From NCBI GenBank assembly GCA_964017155.1, contig OZ024861.1, positions 14,847,389 through 14,911,388 on the forward strand: 64,000 bases of DNA, written 5' to 3'. The notes under the pieces are model-generated. The model saw only the letters and a program-made list of their open reading frames with translations, was not told the DNA's origin and did no database searches. This document shows positions 47,693 through 61,166 of the stretch, piece after piece; within the stretch, counting starts at the first letter, position 1, and the number at the start of each line of letters is the position of its first letter. The DNA is from Oasisia sp. SBJ-2009 (Eukaryota > Annelida > Polychaeta > Sabellida > Siboglinidae). The translations under genes and the position numbers were made by a program.

Positions 47693-49940
47693 ATGTGCAC
47701 GGTGTCTAACAAAATTGAAAACAGCAGGCTCAATGCTTACATATGTCCACATTCCTTCACCCCACTGGCGTCAAAGACGCAAATCCCACCGCGATGCGGT
47801 CGAGATTACACTAAAGAAACTGGCCTCTGTCGCCAGCATTCGGCTGCGCGGCAAAGTAATGGCGGCAAACCGGAAGACGCGCCACAACAATACCGTGACG
47901 TCACGACATTACGGCAGACGTGTCATTTTCGTTCCCGGCGACGTCAAATTTCAAGATGGCGACGCCTTTGATCTAAGCAAACTGGGGGGGGGGGGGGAGG
48001 CGCTTTCTTCCACGTTTACTTCGTTCTTTCAATGTTTTACTTGCGCTAGCTTATTTCGCAATAAGGTACACACATAGGACACCAGTTGTATTATGGTACG
48101 ACGGCCTGTGCGACATTCGGGTACTTTGTATGCATGATGCAATTCAATGTGCGTGGCGTATAACACCGATTAGATTCAACAATGCCAGACTCTCTCCTTT
48201 GAATTTTAAACCAAATATATCAGGCCTGCTGCGTCCGCGCGTATTAAAACCACTGCACTACCCTACCCGCGCCTCTTCTAATGAAGTTTCAAACCTAGGA
48301 GCAATTGAGGTTGGCTTGCATTCTGCGCAAGTGCCTAATTCTTGTCGGAAATGGAACAGAATATTCATATTCGTGTTCTCATTCACAGTACACTGTATAT
48401 GGTGCATACCACTCTTCGATGAGTTGTCTCAAAGTCTCAAGCAGCTTTCCACCTATGCCTAGGCAAACAGACGTTTGGACAGTATCTAATTTCACATTCG
48501 TACTGCTGAGCTTCAAACTACTACACTCAACGACAGAAGTTCCCTTCACTGTGCTGGCAATCTACTCTCTGCGATCTGGAACTCTAAAACGTCTTAACGG
48601 CGACGCCACGAGGGCTGTATGCAGGCTGCGCATAGATGTATCTGAAGCATTATATGCCATTCCATGCGATAAAAGACGTTCGTTCGCATACAGTCTAGAT
48701 TTACTCTGTAGTGTAATACGCTTTGTAGGACGTACAATGTGTGTAGCTAGCTCAACATCAATGATTATATGATGCGACCATTGCCTGTTAGTTGCTTTGT
48801 GGTTTCGTTTTCATATTGAACTGGCGACATGTCTGCTCTTTGGTTTCAGGTCTTCCTATTTGAGACCGACGTGTGAGCGACACAGACCGTCTGAGAATGA
48901 GACGCGCGAGTAGTGATGAACCCCACGCATGTCTAGTATATCACTTCGTAGTTGTCTGGGTAGTTTGGAACAACCCTTGGTTTCTCGTATGGCTCTTCGC
49001 CATCGCTGTTATGTCTAGCCGTTGGCGTTACCTGTTTGTCGGCACAGCGCTCATGACACGGCCAAAGAGCTGGCCTGTTGGCACTGATCACTGTAGCATA
49101 TGCTATTGTTTCCAAGGCAATGTAACAACATATGCATTCGAACTCCGTCACTACCTAGATACAAATCTGCGTGCCGTGATATGTGTGACTGCAATAAATA
49201 TGGGTCTCAAAACATCGAATGATCTCTACACTTGTCTTTGAAGGAAGACATGTCAAATGCGTACCCTTGAGTTACACTATTGCAAAGAAAGAGGCACTTG
49301 TGTAGGTTGCCTTGGCATGCTGATTCCTAAGTATGCTGTTTCCAGTCGAGATGAATGCGTTGTGCTTGGTGTCATGACGGTCAAAGAATCATCTACTCAC
49401 CTGTATTGAGTGGGTGTATGTGTACAAGCGATAATGTGTGTGGCATTCGCCGCGCGAATGGTGCTTATGCATATCAGTTTTAATATACTTTCCGCGGTGC
49501 GATCCCGGCCTCTTACACAAGTTTCGTTTCATGTGCATTATTTTGCATCATATTTTGACATTGCGTATCTTGAAATACATCATATAGCGTGAACAATAGC
49601 TCGATCAATCGTCTGAGTAAAACGTTTCGATTGTGAGAACTGCAACATCAAAACTAATGTCCACTCGCACTAGCTGTGATATATGTATCGATGTCATGCT
49701 ATCGTTGATTTGATTCTCCCAGTGATCGGCCTACATTATCATCTACCTCAACATGTTATATAACAAAAATAACTTGATAAAAACAACGCTTCACCCACTG
49801 TCGAATGACTGTTCCGCGTCGCCAATCTTCACATCATCGGGCCTGGTCGGTCAGTAATGCTGCCAGAAGTATTCGGCCACGTGTCGCTGTATCTTCACCG
49901 GGCGCAGACACCTGAGAAAAAACAATAAAACAGCGTTACA
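47693..49940 (+). repeat. Repeat unit U22
   Basis: 2248 bases, poly-G of 14 at 47984-47997, intact CRE. It is the first unit with the GAATTTTAAACC variant near 48199 and CAAACAGACG near 48464, which mark U22, U23, U25, U26 and U27. It matches U26 at a distance of 8980 bases. Confidence 0.97.
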
Positions 49941-52186
49941 ATGTGCACGGTGTCTAACAAAATTGAAAACAGCAGGCTCAATGCTTACATATGTCCACAT
50001 TCCTTCACCCCACTGGCGTCAAAGACGCAAATCCCACCGCGATGCGGTCGAGATTACACTAAAGAAACTGGCATCTGTCGCCAGCATTCGGCTGCGCGGC
50101 AAAGTAATGGCGGCAAACCGGAAGACGCGCCACAACAATACCGTGACGTCACGACATTACGGCAGACGTGTCATTTTCGTTCCCGGCGACGTCAAATTTC
50201 AAGATGGCGACGCCTTTGATCTAAGCAAACTGGGGGGGGGGGGAGGCGCTTTCTTCCACGTTTACTTCGTTCTTTCAATGTTTTACTTGCGCTAGCTTAT
50301 TTCGCAATAAGGTACACACATAGGACACCAGTTGTATTATGGTACGACGGCCTGTGCGACATTCGGGTACTTTGTATGCATGATGCAATTCAATGTGCGT
50401 GGCGTATAACACCGATTAGATTCAACAATGCCAGACTCTCTCCTTTGAATTTTAAACCAAATATATCAGGCCTGCTGCGTCCGCGCGTATTAAAACCACT
50501 GCACTACCCTACCCGCGACTCTTCTAATGAAGTTTCAAACCTAGGAGCAATTGAGGTTGGCTTGCATTCTGCGCAAGTGCCTAATTCTTGTCGGAAATGG
50601 AACAGAATATTCATATTCGTGTTCTCATTCACAGTACACTGTATATGGTGCATACCACTCTTCGATGAGTTGTCTCAAAGTCTCAAGCAGCTTTCCACCT
50701 ATGCCTAGGCAAACAGACGTTTGGACAGTATCTAATTTCACATTCGTACTGCTGAGCTTCAAACTACTACACTCAACGACAGAAGTTCCCTTCACTGTGC
50801 TGGCAATCTACTCTCTGCGATCTGGAACTCTAAAACGTCTTAACGGCGACGCCACGAGGGCTGTATGCAGGCTGCGCATAGATGTATCTGAAGCATTATA
50901 TGCCATTCCATGCGATAAAAGACGTTCGTTCGCATACAGTCTAGATTTACTCTGTAGTGTAATACGCTTTGTAGGACGTACAATGTGTGTAGCTAGCTCA
51001 ACATCAATGATTATATGATGCGAGCATTGCCTGTTAGTTGCTTTGTGGTTTCGTTTTCATATTGAACTGGCGACATGTCTGCTCTTTGGTTTCAGGTCTT
51101 CCTATTTGAGACCGACGTGTGAGCGACACAGACCGTCTGAGAATGAGACGCGCGAGTAGTGATGAACCCCACGCATGTCTAGTATATCACTTCGTAGTTG
51201 TCTGGGTAGTTTGGAACAACCCTTGGTTTCTCGTATGGCTCTTCGCAATCGCTGTTATGTCTAGCCGTTGACGTTACCTGTTTGTCGGCACAGCGCTCAT
51301 GACACGGCCAAAGAGCTGGCCTGTTGGCACTGATCACTGTAGCATATGCTATTGTTTCCAAGGCAATGTAACAACATATGCATTCGAACTCCGTCACTAC
51401 CTAGATACAAATCTGCGTGCCGAGATATGTGTGACTGCAATAAATATGGGTCTCAAAACATCGAATGATCTCTACACTTGTCTTTGAAGGAAGACATGTC
51501 AAATGCGTACCCTTGAGTTACACTATTGCAAAGAAAGAGGCACTTGTGTAGATAGCCTTGGCATGCTGATTCGTAAGTATGCTGTTTCCAGTCGAGATGA
51601 ATGCGTTGTGCTTGGTGTCATGACGGTCAAAGAATCATCTACTCACCTGTATTGAGTGGGTGTATGTGTACAAGCGATAATGTGTGTGGCATTCGCCGCG
51701 CGAATGGGGCTTATGCATATCAGTTTTAATATACTTTCCGCGGTGCGATCCCGGTCTCTTACACAAGTTTCGTTTCATGTGCATTATTTTGCATCATATT
51801 TTGACATTGCGTATCTTGAAATACATCGTATAGCGTGAACAATAGCTCGATCAATCGTCTGAGTAAAACGTTTCGATTGTGAGAACTGCAACATCAAAAC
51901 TAATGTCCACTCGCACTAGCTGTGATATATGTATCGATGTCATGCTATCGTTGATTTGATTCTCCCAGTGATCGGCCTACATTATCATCTACCTCAACAT
52001 GTTATATAACAAAAATAACTTGATAAAAACAACGCTTCACCCACTGTCGAATGACTGTTCCGCGTCGCCAATCTTCACATCATCGGGCCTGGTCGGTCAG
52101 TAATGCTGCCAGAAGTATTCGGCCACGTGTCGCTGTATCTTCACCGGGCGCAGACACCTGAGAAAAAACAATAAAACAGCGTTACA
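49941..52186 (+). repeat. Repeat unit U23
   Basis: 2246 bases, poly-G of 12 at 50232-50243, intact CRE. It shares CGCGACTCTT near 50515, CTTCGCAATCG near 51241, and GTAAGTATG at 51573 with U27, 8980 bases later. A private TGG-to-TGA change near 51270 terminates the 122-codon plus frame. Confidence 0.97.
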
Positions 52187-54433
52187 ATGTGCACGGTGTC
52201 TAACAAAATTGAAAACAGCAGGCTCAATGCTTACATATGTCCACATTCCTTCACCCCACTGGCGTCAAAGACGCAAATCCCACCGCGATGCGGTCGAGAT
52301 TACACTAAAGAAACTGGCATCTGTCGCCAGCATTCGGCTGCGCGGCAAAGTAATGGCGGCAAACCGGAAGACGCGCCACAACAATACCGTGACGTCACGA
52401 CATTACGGCAGACGTGCCATTTTCGTTCCCGGCGACGTCAAATTTCAAGATGGCGACGCCTTTGATCTAAGCAAACTGGGGGGGGGGGGGAGGCGCTTTC
52501 TTCCACGTTTACTTCGTTCTTTCAATGTTTTACTTGCGCTAGCTTATTTCGCAATAAGGTACACACATAGGACACCAGTTGTATTATGGTACGACGGCCT
52601 GTGCGACATTCGGGTACTTTTTATGCACGATGCAAGTCAATGTGCGTGGCGTATAACACCGACTAGATTCAACAATGCCAGACTCTCTCCATTGATTTGT
52701 AGACCAAATATATCAGGCCTGCTGCGTCCGCGCGTATTAAAACCACTGCACTACCCTACCCGCGCCTCTTGTAATGAAGTTTCAAACCTAGGAGCAATTG
52801 AGGTTGGCTTGCATTCTGCGCAAGTTCCTAATTCTTGTCGGAAATGGAACAGAATATTCATATTCGTGTTCTCATTCACAGTACACTGTATATGGTGCAT
52901 ACCACTCTTCGATGAGTTGTCTCAAAGTCTCAAGCAGCTTTCCACCTATGCCTAGGCAAATAGACGTTTGGACAGTATCTAATTTCACATTCGTACTGCT
53001 GAGCTTCAAACTACTACACTCAACGACAGAAGTTCCCTTCACTGTGTTGGCAATCTACTCTCTGCGATCTGGAACTCTAAAACGTCTTAACGGCGACGCC
53101 ACGAGGGCTGTATGCAGGCTGCGCATAGATGTATCTGAAGCATTATATGCCATTCCATGCGATAAAAGACGTTCGTTCGCATACAGTCTAGATTTACTCT
53201 GTAGTGTAATACGCTTTGTAGGACGTACAATGTGTGTAGCTAGCTCAACATCAATGATTATATGATGCGACCATTGCCTGTTAGTTGCTTTGTGGTTTCG
53301 TTTTCATATTGAACTGGCGACATGTCTGCTCTTTGGTTTCAGGTCTTCCTATTTGAGACCGACGTGTGAGCGACACAGACCGTCTGAGAATGAGACGCGC
53401 GAGTAGTGATGAACCCCACGCATGTCTAGTATATCACTTCGTAGTTGTCTGGGTAGTTTGGAACAACCCTTGGTTTCTCGTATGTCTCTTCGCCATCGCT
53501 GTTATGTCTAGCCGTTGGCGTTACCTGTTTGTCGGCACAGCGCTCATGACACGGCCAAAGAGCTGGCCTGTTGGCACTGATCACTGTAGCATATGCTATT
53601 GTTTCCAAGGCAATGTAACAACATATGCATTCGAACTCCGTCACTACCTAGATACAAATCTGCGTGCCGAGATATGTGTGACTGCAATAAATATGGGTCT
53701 CAAAACATCGAATGATCTCTACACTTGTCTTTGAAGGAAGACATGTCAAATGCGTACCCTTGAGTTACACTATTGCAAAGAAAGAGGCACTTGTGTAGGT
53801 TGCCTTGGCATGCTGATTCCTAAGTATGCTGTTTCCAGTCGAGATGAATGCGTTGTGCTTGGTGTCATGACGGTCAAAGAATCATATACTCACCTGTATT
53901 GAGTGGGTGTATGTGTACAAGCGATAATGTGTGTGGCATTCGCCGCGCGAATGGTGCTTATGCATATCAGTTTTAATATACTTTCCGCGGTGCGATCCCG
54001 GCCTCTTACACAAATTTCGTTTCATGTGCATTATTTTGCATCATATTTTGACATTGCGTATCTTGAAATACATCATATAGCGTGAACAATAGCTCGATCA
54101 ATCGTCTGAGTAAAACGTTTCGATTGTGAGAACTGCAACATCAAAACTAATGTCCACTCGCACTAGCTGTGATATATGTATCGATGTCATGCTATCGTTG
54201 ATTTGATTATCCCAGTGATCGGCCTACATTATCATCTACCTCAACATGTTATATAAAAAAAATAACTTGATAAAAACAACGCTTCACCCACTGTCGAATG
54301 ACTGTTCCGCGTCGCCAATCTTCACATCATCGGGTCTGGTCGGTCAGTAGTGCTGCCAGAAGTATTCGGCCACGTGTCGCTGTATCTTCACCGGGCGCAG
54401 ACACCTGAGAAAAAACAATAAAACAGCGTTACA
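52187..54433 (+). repeat. Repeat unit U24
   Basis: 2247 bases, poly-G of 13 at 52478-52490, intact CRE. It is of the U16/U18/U20 type in its middle (ACCGACTAG, AAGTTCCTAA) and of the U18/U20 type in its right half (GTATGTCTC). The G length gives a 248-codon plus frame. Confidence 0.97.
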
Positions 54434-56675
54434 ATGTGCACGGTGTCTAACAAAATTGAAAACAGCAGGCTCAATGCTTACATATGTCCACATTCCTTCA
54501 CCCCACTGGCGTCAAAGACGCAAATCCCACCGCGATGCGATCGAGATTACACTAAAGAAACTGGCATCTGTCGCCAGCATTCGGCTGCGCGGCAAAGTAA
54601 TGGCGGCAAACCGGAAGACGCGCCACAACAATACCGTGACGTCACGACATTACGGCAGACGTGCCATTTTCGTTCCCGGCGACGTCAAATTTCAAGATGG
54701 CGACGCCTTTGATATAAGCAAACTGGGGGGGGAGGCGCTTTCTTCCACTTTTACTTCGTTATTTCAATGTTTTACTTGCGCTAGCTTGTTTCGCAATAAG
54801 GTACACACATATGACTACAGTTGTATTATGGTACGACGGCCTGTGCGACATTCGTGTACTTTGTATGCATGATGCAATTCAATGTGCGTGGCGTATAACA
54901 CCGATTAGATTCAACAATGCCAGACTCTCTCCTTTGAATTTTAAACCAAATATATCAGGCCTGCTGCGTCCGCGCGTATTAAAACCACTGCACTACCCTA
55001 CCCGCGCCTCTTCTAATGAAGTTTCAAACCTAGGAGCAATTGAGGTTGGCTTGCATTCTGCGCAAGTGCCTAATTCTTGTCGGAAATGGAACAGAATATT
55101 CATATTCGTGTTCTCATTCACAGTACACTGTATATGGTGCATACCACTCTTCGATGAGTTGTCTCAAAGTCTCAAGCAGCTTTCCACCTATGCCTAGGCA
55201 AACAGACGTTTGGACAGTATCTAATTTCACATTCGTACTGCTGAGCTTCAAACTACTACACTCAACGACAGAAGTTCCCTTCACTGTGTTGGCAATCTAC
55301 TCTCTGCGATCTGGAACTCTAAAACGTCTTAACGGCGACGCCACGAGGGCTGTATGCAGGCTGCGCATAGATGTATCTGAAGCATTATATGCCATTCCAT
55401 GCGATAAAAGACGTTCGTTCGCATACAGTCTAGATTTACTCTGTAGTGTAATACGCTTTGTAGGACGTACAATGTGTGTAGCTAGCTCAACATCAATGAT
55501 TATATGATGCGACCATTGCCTGTTAGTTGCTTTGTGGTTTCGTTTTCATATTGAACTGGCGACATGTCTGCTCTTTGGTTTCAGGTCTTCCTATTTGAGA
55601 CCGACGTGTGAGCGACACAGACCGTCTGAGAATGAGACGCGCGAGTAGTGATGAACCCCACGCATGTCTAGTATATCACTTCGTAGTTGTCTGGGTAGTT
55701 TGGAACAACCCTTGGTTTCTCGTATGGCTCTTCGCCATCGCTGTTATGTCTAGCCGTTGGCGTTACCTGTTTGTCGGCACAGCGCTCATGACACGGCCAA
55801 AGAGCTGGCCTGTTGGCACTGATCACTGTAGCATATGCTATTGTTTCCAAGGCAATGTAACAACATATGCATTCGAACTCCGTCACTACCTAGATACAAA
55901 TCTGCGTGCCGTGATATGTGTGACTGCAATAAATATGGGTCTCAAAACATCGAATGATCTCTACACTTGTCTTTGAAGGAAGACATGTCAAATGCGTACC
56001 CTTGAGTTACACTATTGCAAAGAAAGAGGCACTTGTGTAGGTTGCCTTGGCATGCTGATTCCTAAGTATGCTGTTTCCAGTCGAGATGAATGCGTTGTGC
56101 TTGGTGTCATGACGGTCAAAGAATCATCTACTCACCTGTATTGAGTGGGTGTATGTGTACAAGCGATAATGTGTGTGGCATTCGCCGCGCGAATGGTGCT
56201 TATGCATATCAGTTTTAATATACTTTCCGCGGTGCGATCCCGGCCTCTTACACAAGTTTCGTTTCATGTGCATTATTTTGCATCATATTTTGACATTGCG
56301 TATCTTGAAATACATCATATAGCGTGAACAATAGCTCGATCAATCGTCTGAGTAAAACGTTTCGATTGTGAGAACTGCAACATCAAAACTAATGTCCACT
56401 CGCACTAGCTGTGATATATGTATCGATGTCATGCTATCGTTGATTTGATTCTCCCAGTGATCGGCCTACATTATCATCTACCTCAACATGTTATATAACA
56501 AAAATAACTTGATAAAAACAACGCTTCACCCACTGTCGAATGACTGTTCCGCGTCGCCAATCTTCACATCATCGGGCCTGGTCGGTCAGTAATGCTGCCA
56601 GAAGTATTCGGCCACGTGTCGCTGTATCTTCACCGGGCGCAGACACCTGAGAAAAAACAATAAAACAGCGTTACA
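54434..56675 (+). repeat. Repeat unit U25, mosaic copy
   Basis: 2242 bases, poly-G of 8 at 54725-54732, intact CRE. Its left part carries the GATGCGATCGAG marker of U19, while from about 54860 onward it carries the GAATTTTAAACC type of U22 and U26. Several private changes cluster between 54713 and 54855, next to the inferred junction. Confidence 0.97.
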
Positions 56676-58920
56676 ATGTGCACGGTGTCTAACAAAATTG
56701 AAAACAGCAGGCTCAATGCTTACATATGTCCACATTCCTTCACCCCACTGGCGTCAAAGACGCAAATCCCACCGCGATGCGGTCGAGATTACACTAAAGA
56801 AACTGGCATCTGTCGCCAGCATTCGGCTGCGCGGCAAAGTAATGGCGGCAAACCGGAAGACGCGCCACAACAATACCGTGACGTCACGACATTACGGCAG
56901 ACGTGTCATTTTCGTTCCCGGCGACGTCAAATTTCAAGATGGCGACGCCTTTGATCTAAGCAAACTGGGGGGGGGGGAGGCGCTTTCTTCCACGTTTACT
57001 TCGTTCTTTCAATGTTTTACTTGCGCTAGCTTATTTCGCAATAAGGTACACACATAGGACACCAGTTGTATTATGGTACGACGGCCTGTGCGACATTCGG
57101 GTACTTTGTATGCATGATGCAATTCAATGTGCGTGGCGTATAACACCGATTAGATTCAACAATGCCAGACTCTCTCCTTTGAATTTTAAACCAAATATAT
57201 CAGGCCTGCTGCGTCCGCGCGTATTAAAACCACTGCACTACCCTACCCGCGCCTCTTCTAATGAAGTTTCAAACCTAGGAGCAATTGAGGTTGGCTTGCA
57301 TTCTGCGCAAGTGCCTAATTCTTGTCGGAAATGGAACAGAATATTCATATTCGTGTTCTCATTCACAGTACACTGTATATGGTGCATACCACTCTTCGAT
57401 GAGTTGTCTCAAAGTCTCAAGCAGCTTTCCACCTATGCCTAGGCAAACAGACGTTTGGACAGTATCTAATTTCACATTCGTACTGCTGAGCTTCAAACTA
57501 CTACACTCAACGACAGAAGTTCCCTTCACTGTGTTGGCAATCTACTCTCTGCGATCTGGAACTCTAAAACGTCTTAACGGCGACGCCACGAGGGCTGTAT
57601 GCAGGCTGCGCATAGATGTATCTGAAGCATTATATGCCATTCCATGCGATAAAAGACGTTCGTTCGCATACAGTCTAGATTTACTCTGTAGTGTAATACG
57701 CTTTGTAGGACGTACAATGTGTGTAGCTAGCTCAACATCAATGATTATATGATGCGAGCATTGCCTGTTAGTTGCTTTGTGGTTTCGTTTTCATATTGAA
57801 CTGGCGACATGTCTGCTCTTTGGTTTCAGGTCTTCCTATTTGAGACCGACGTGTGAGCGACACAGACCGTCTGAGAATGAGACGCGCGAGTAGTGATGAA
57901 CCCCACGCATGTCTAGTATATCACTTCGTAGTTGTCTGGGTAGTTTGGAACAACCCTTGGTTTCTCGTATGGCTCTTCGCCATCGCTGTTATGTCTAGCC
58001 GTTGGCGTTACCTGTTTGTCGGCACAGCGCTCATGACACGGCCAAAGAGCTGGCCTGTTGGCACTGATCACTGTAGCATATGCTATTGTTTCCAAGGCAA
58101 TGTAACAACATATGCATTCGAACTCCGTCACTACCTAGATACAAATCTGCGTGCCGTGATATGTGTGACTGCAATAAATATGGGTCTCAAAACATCGAAT
58201 GATCTCTACACTTGTCTTTGAAGGAAGACATGTCAAATGCGTACCCTTGAGTTACACTATTGCAAAGAAAGAGGCACTTGTGTAGGTTGCCTTGGCATGC
58301 TGATTCCTAAGTATGCTGTTTCCAGTCGAGATGAATGCGTTGTGCTTGGTGTCATGACGGTCAAAGAATCATCTACTCACCTGTATTGAGTGGGTGTATG
58401 TGTACAAGCGATAATATGTGTGGCATTCGCCGCGCGAATGGTGCTTATGCATATCAGTTTTAATATACTTTCCGCGGTGCGATCCCGGCCTCTTACACAA
58501 GTTTCGTTTCATGTGCATTATTTTGCATCATATTTTGACATTGCGTATCTTGAAATACATCATATAGCGTGAACAATAGCTCGATCAATCGTCTGAGTAA
58601 AACGTTTCGATTGTGAGAACTGCAACATCAAAACTAATGTCCACTCGCACTAGCTGTGATATATGTATCGATGTCATGCTATCGTTGATTTGATTCTCCC
58701 AGTGATCGGCCTACATTATCATCTACCTCAACATGTTATATAACAAAAATAACTTGATAAAAACAACGCTTCACCCACTGTCGAATGACTGTTCCGCGTC
58801 GCCAATCTTCACATCATCGGGCCTGGTCGGTCAGTAATGCTGCCAGAAGTATTCGGCCACGTGTCGCTGTATCTTCACCGGGCGCAGACACCTGAGAAAA
58901 AACAATAAAACAGCGTTACA
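56676..58920 (+). repeat. Repeat unit U26
   Basis: 2245 bases, poly-G of 11 at 56967-56977, intact CRE. Same subtype as U22 over its left and middle parts. GCGAGCATTGCC near 57755 is shared with U23 and U27 only. Confidence 0.97.
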
Positions 58921-61166
58921 ATGTGCACGGTGTCTAACAAAATTGAAAACAGCAGGCTCAATGCTTACATATGTCCACATTCCTTCACCCCACTGGCGTC
59001 AAAGACGCAAATCCCACCGCGATGCGGTCGAGATTACACTAAAGAAACTGGCATCTGTCGCCAGCATTCGGCTGCGCGGCAAAGTAATGGCGGCAAACCG
59101 GAAGACGCGCCACAACAATACCGTGACGTCACGACATTACGGCAGACGTGTCATTTTCGTTCCCGGCGACGTCAAATTTCAAGATGGCGACGCCTTTGAT
59201 CTAAGCAAACTGGGGGGGGGGGGAGGCGCTTTCTTCCACGTTTACTTCGTTCTTTCAATGTTTTACTTGCGCTAGCTTATTTCGCAATAAGGTACACACA
59301 TAGGACACCAGTTGTATTATGGTACGACGGCCTGTGCGACATTCGGGTACTTTGTATGCATGATGCAATTCAATGTGCGTGGCGTATAACACCGATTAGA
59401 TTCAACAATGCCAGACTCTCTCCTTTGAATTTTAAACCAAATATATCAGGCCTGCTGCGTCCGCGCGTATTAAAACCACTGCACTACCCTACCCGCGACT
59501 CTTCTAATGAAGTTTCAAACCTAGGAGCAATTGAGGTTGGCTTGCATTCTGCGCAAGTGCCTAATTCTTGTCGGAAATGGAACAGAATATTCATATTCGT
59601 GTTCTCATTCACAGTACACTGTATATGGTGCATACCACTCTTCGATGAGTTGTCTCAAAGTCTCAAGCAGCTTTCCACCTATGCCTAGGCAAACAGACGT
59701 TTGGACAGTATCTAATTTCACATTCGTACTGCTGAGCTTCAAACTACTACACTCAACGACAGAAGTTCCCTTCACTGTGCTGGCAATCTACTCTCTGCGA
59801 TCTGGAACTCTAAAACGTCTTAACGGCGACGCCACGAGGGCTGTATGCAGGCTGTGCATAGATGTATCTGAAGCATTATATGCCATTCCATGCGATAAAA
59901 GACGTTCGTTCGCATACAGTCTAGATTTACTCTGTAGTGTAATACGCTTTGTAGGACGTACAATGTGTGTAGCTAGCTCAACATCAATGATTATATGATG
60001 CGAGCATTGCCTGTTAGTTGCTTTGTGGTTTCGTTTTCATATTGAACTGGCGACATGTCTGCTCTTTGGTTTCAGGTCTTCCTATTTGAGACCGACGTGT
60101 GAGCGACACAGACCGTCTGAGAATGAGACGCGCGAGTAGTGATGAACCCCACGCATGTCTAGTATATCACTTCGTAGTTGTCTGGGTAGTTTGGAACAAC
60201 CCTTGGTTTCTCGTATGGCTCTTCGCAATCGCTGTTATGTCTAGCCGTTGGCGTTACCTGTTTGTCGGCACAGCGCTCATGACACGGCCAAAGAGCTGGC
60301 CTGTTGGCACTGATCACTGTAGCATATGCTATTGTTTCCAAGGCAATGTAACAACATATGCATTCGAACTCCGTCACTACCTAGATACAAATCTGCGTGC
60401 CGAGATATGTGTGACTGCAATAAATATGGGTCTCAAAACATCGAATGATCTCTACACTTGTCTTTGAAGGAAGACATGTCAAATGCGTACCCTTGAGTTA
60501 CACTATTGCAAAGAAAGAGGCACTTGTGTAGATAGCCTTGGCATGCTGATTCGTAAGTATGCTGTTTCCAGTCGAGATGAATGCGTTGTGCTTGGTGTCA
60601 TGACGGTCAAAGAATCATCTACTCACCTGTATTGAGTGGGTGTATGTGTACAAGCGATAATGTGTGTGGCATTCGCCGCGCGAATGGGGCTTATGCATAT
60701 CAGTTTTAATATACTTTCCGCGGTGCGATCCCGGTCTCTTACACAAGTTTCGTTTCATGTGCATTATTTTGCATCATATTTTGACATTGCGTATCTTGAA
60801 ATACATCGTATAGCGTGAACAATAGCTCGATCAATCGTCTGAGTAAAACATTTCGATTGTGAGAACTGCAACATCAAAACTAATGTCCACTCGCACTAGC
60901 TGTGATATATGTATCGATGTCATGCTATCATTGATTTGATTCTCCCAGTGACCGGCCTACATTATCATCTACCTCAACATGTTATATAAAAAAAATTACT
61001 TGATAAAAACAACGATTCACCCACTGTCGAATGACTGTTCCGCGACGCCAATCTTCACATCATCGGGCCTGGTCGGTCAGTAATGCTGCCAGAAGTATTC
61101 GGCCACGTGTCGCTTTATCTTCACCGGGCGCAGACACCTGAGAAAAAACATTAAAACAGCGTTACA
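58921..61166 (+). repeat. Repeat unit U27
   Basis: 2246 bases, poly-G of 12 at 59212-59223, intact CRE. Near duplicate of U23 at 8980 bases, including GATAGCC and GTAAGTATG at 60553. A private CGC-to-TGC change lies in the conserved block near 59855. Confidence 0.97.
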
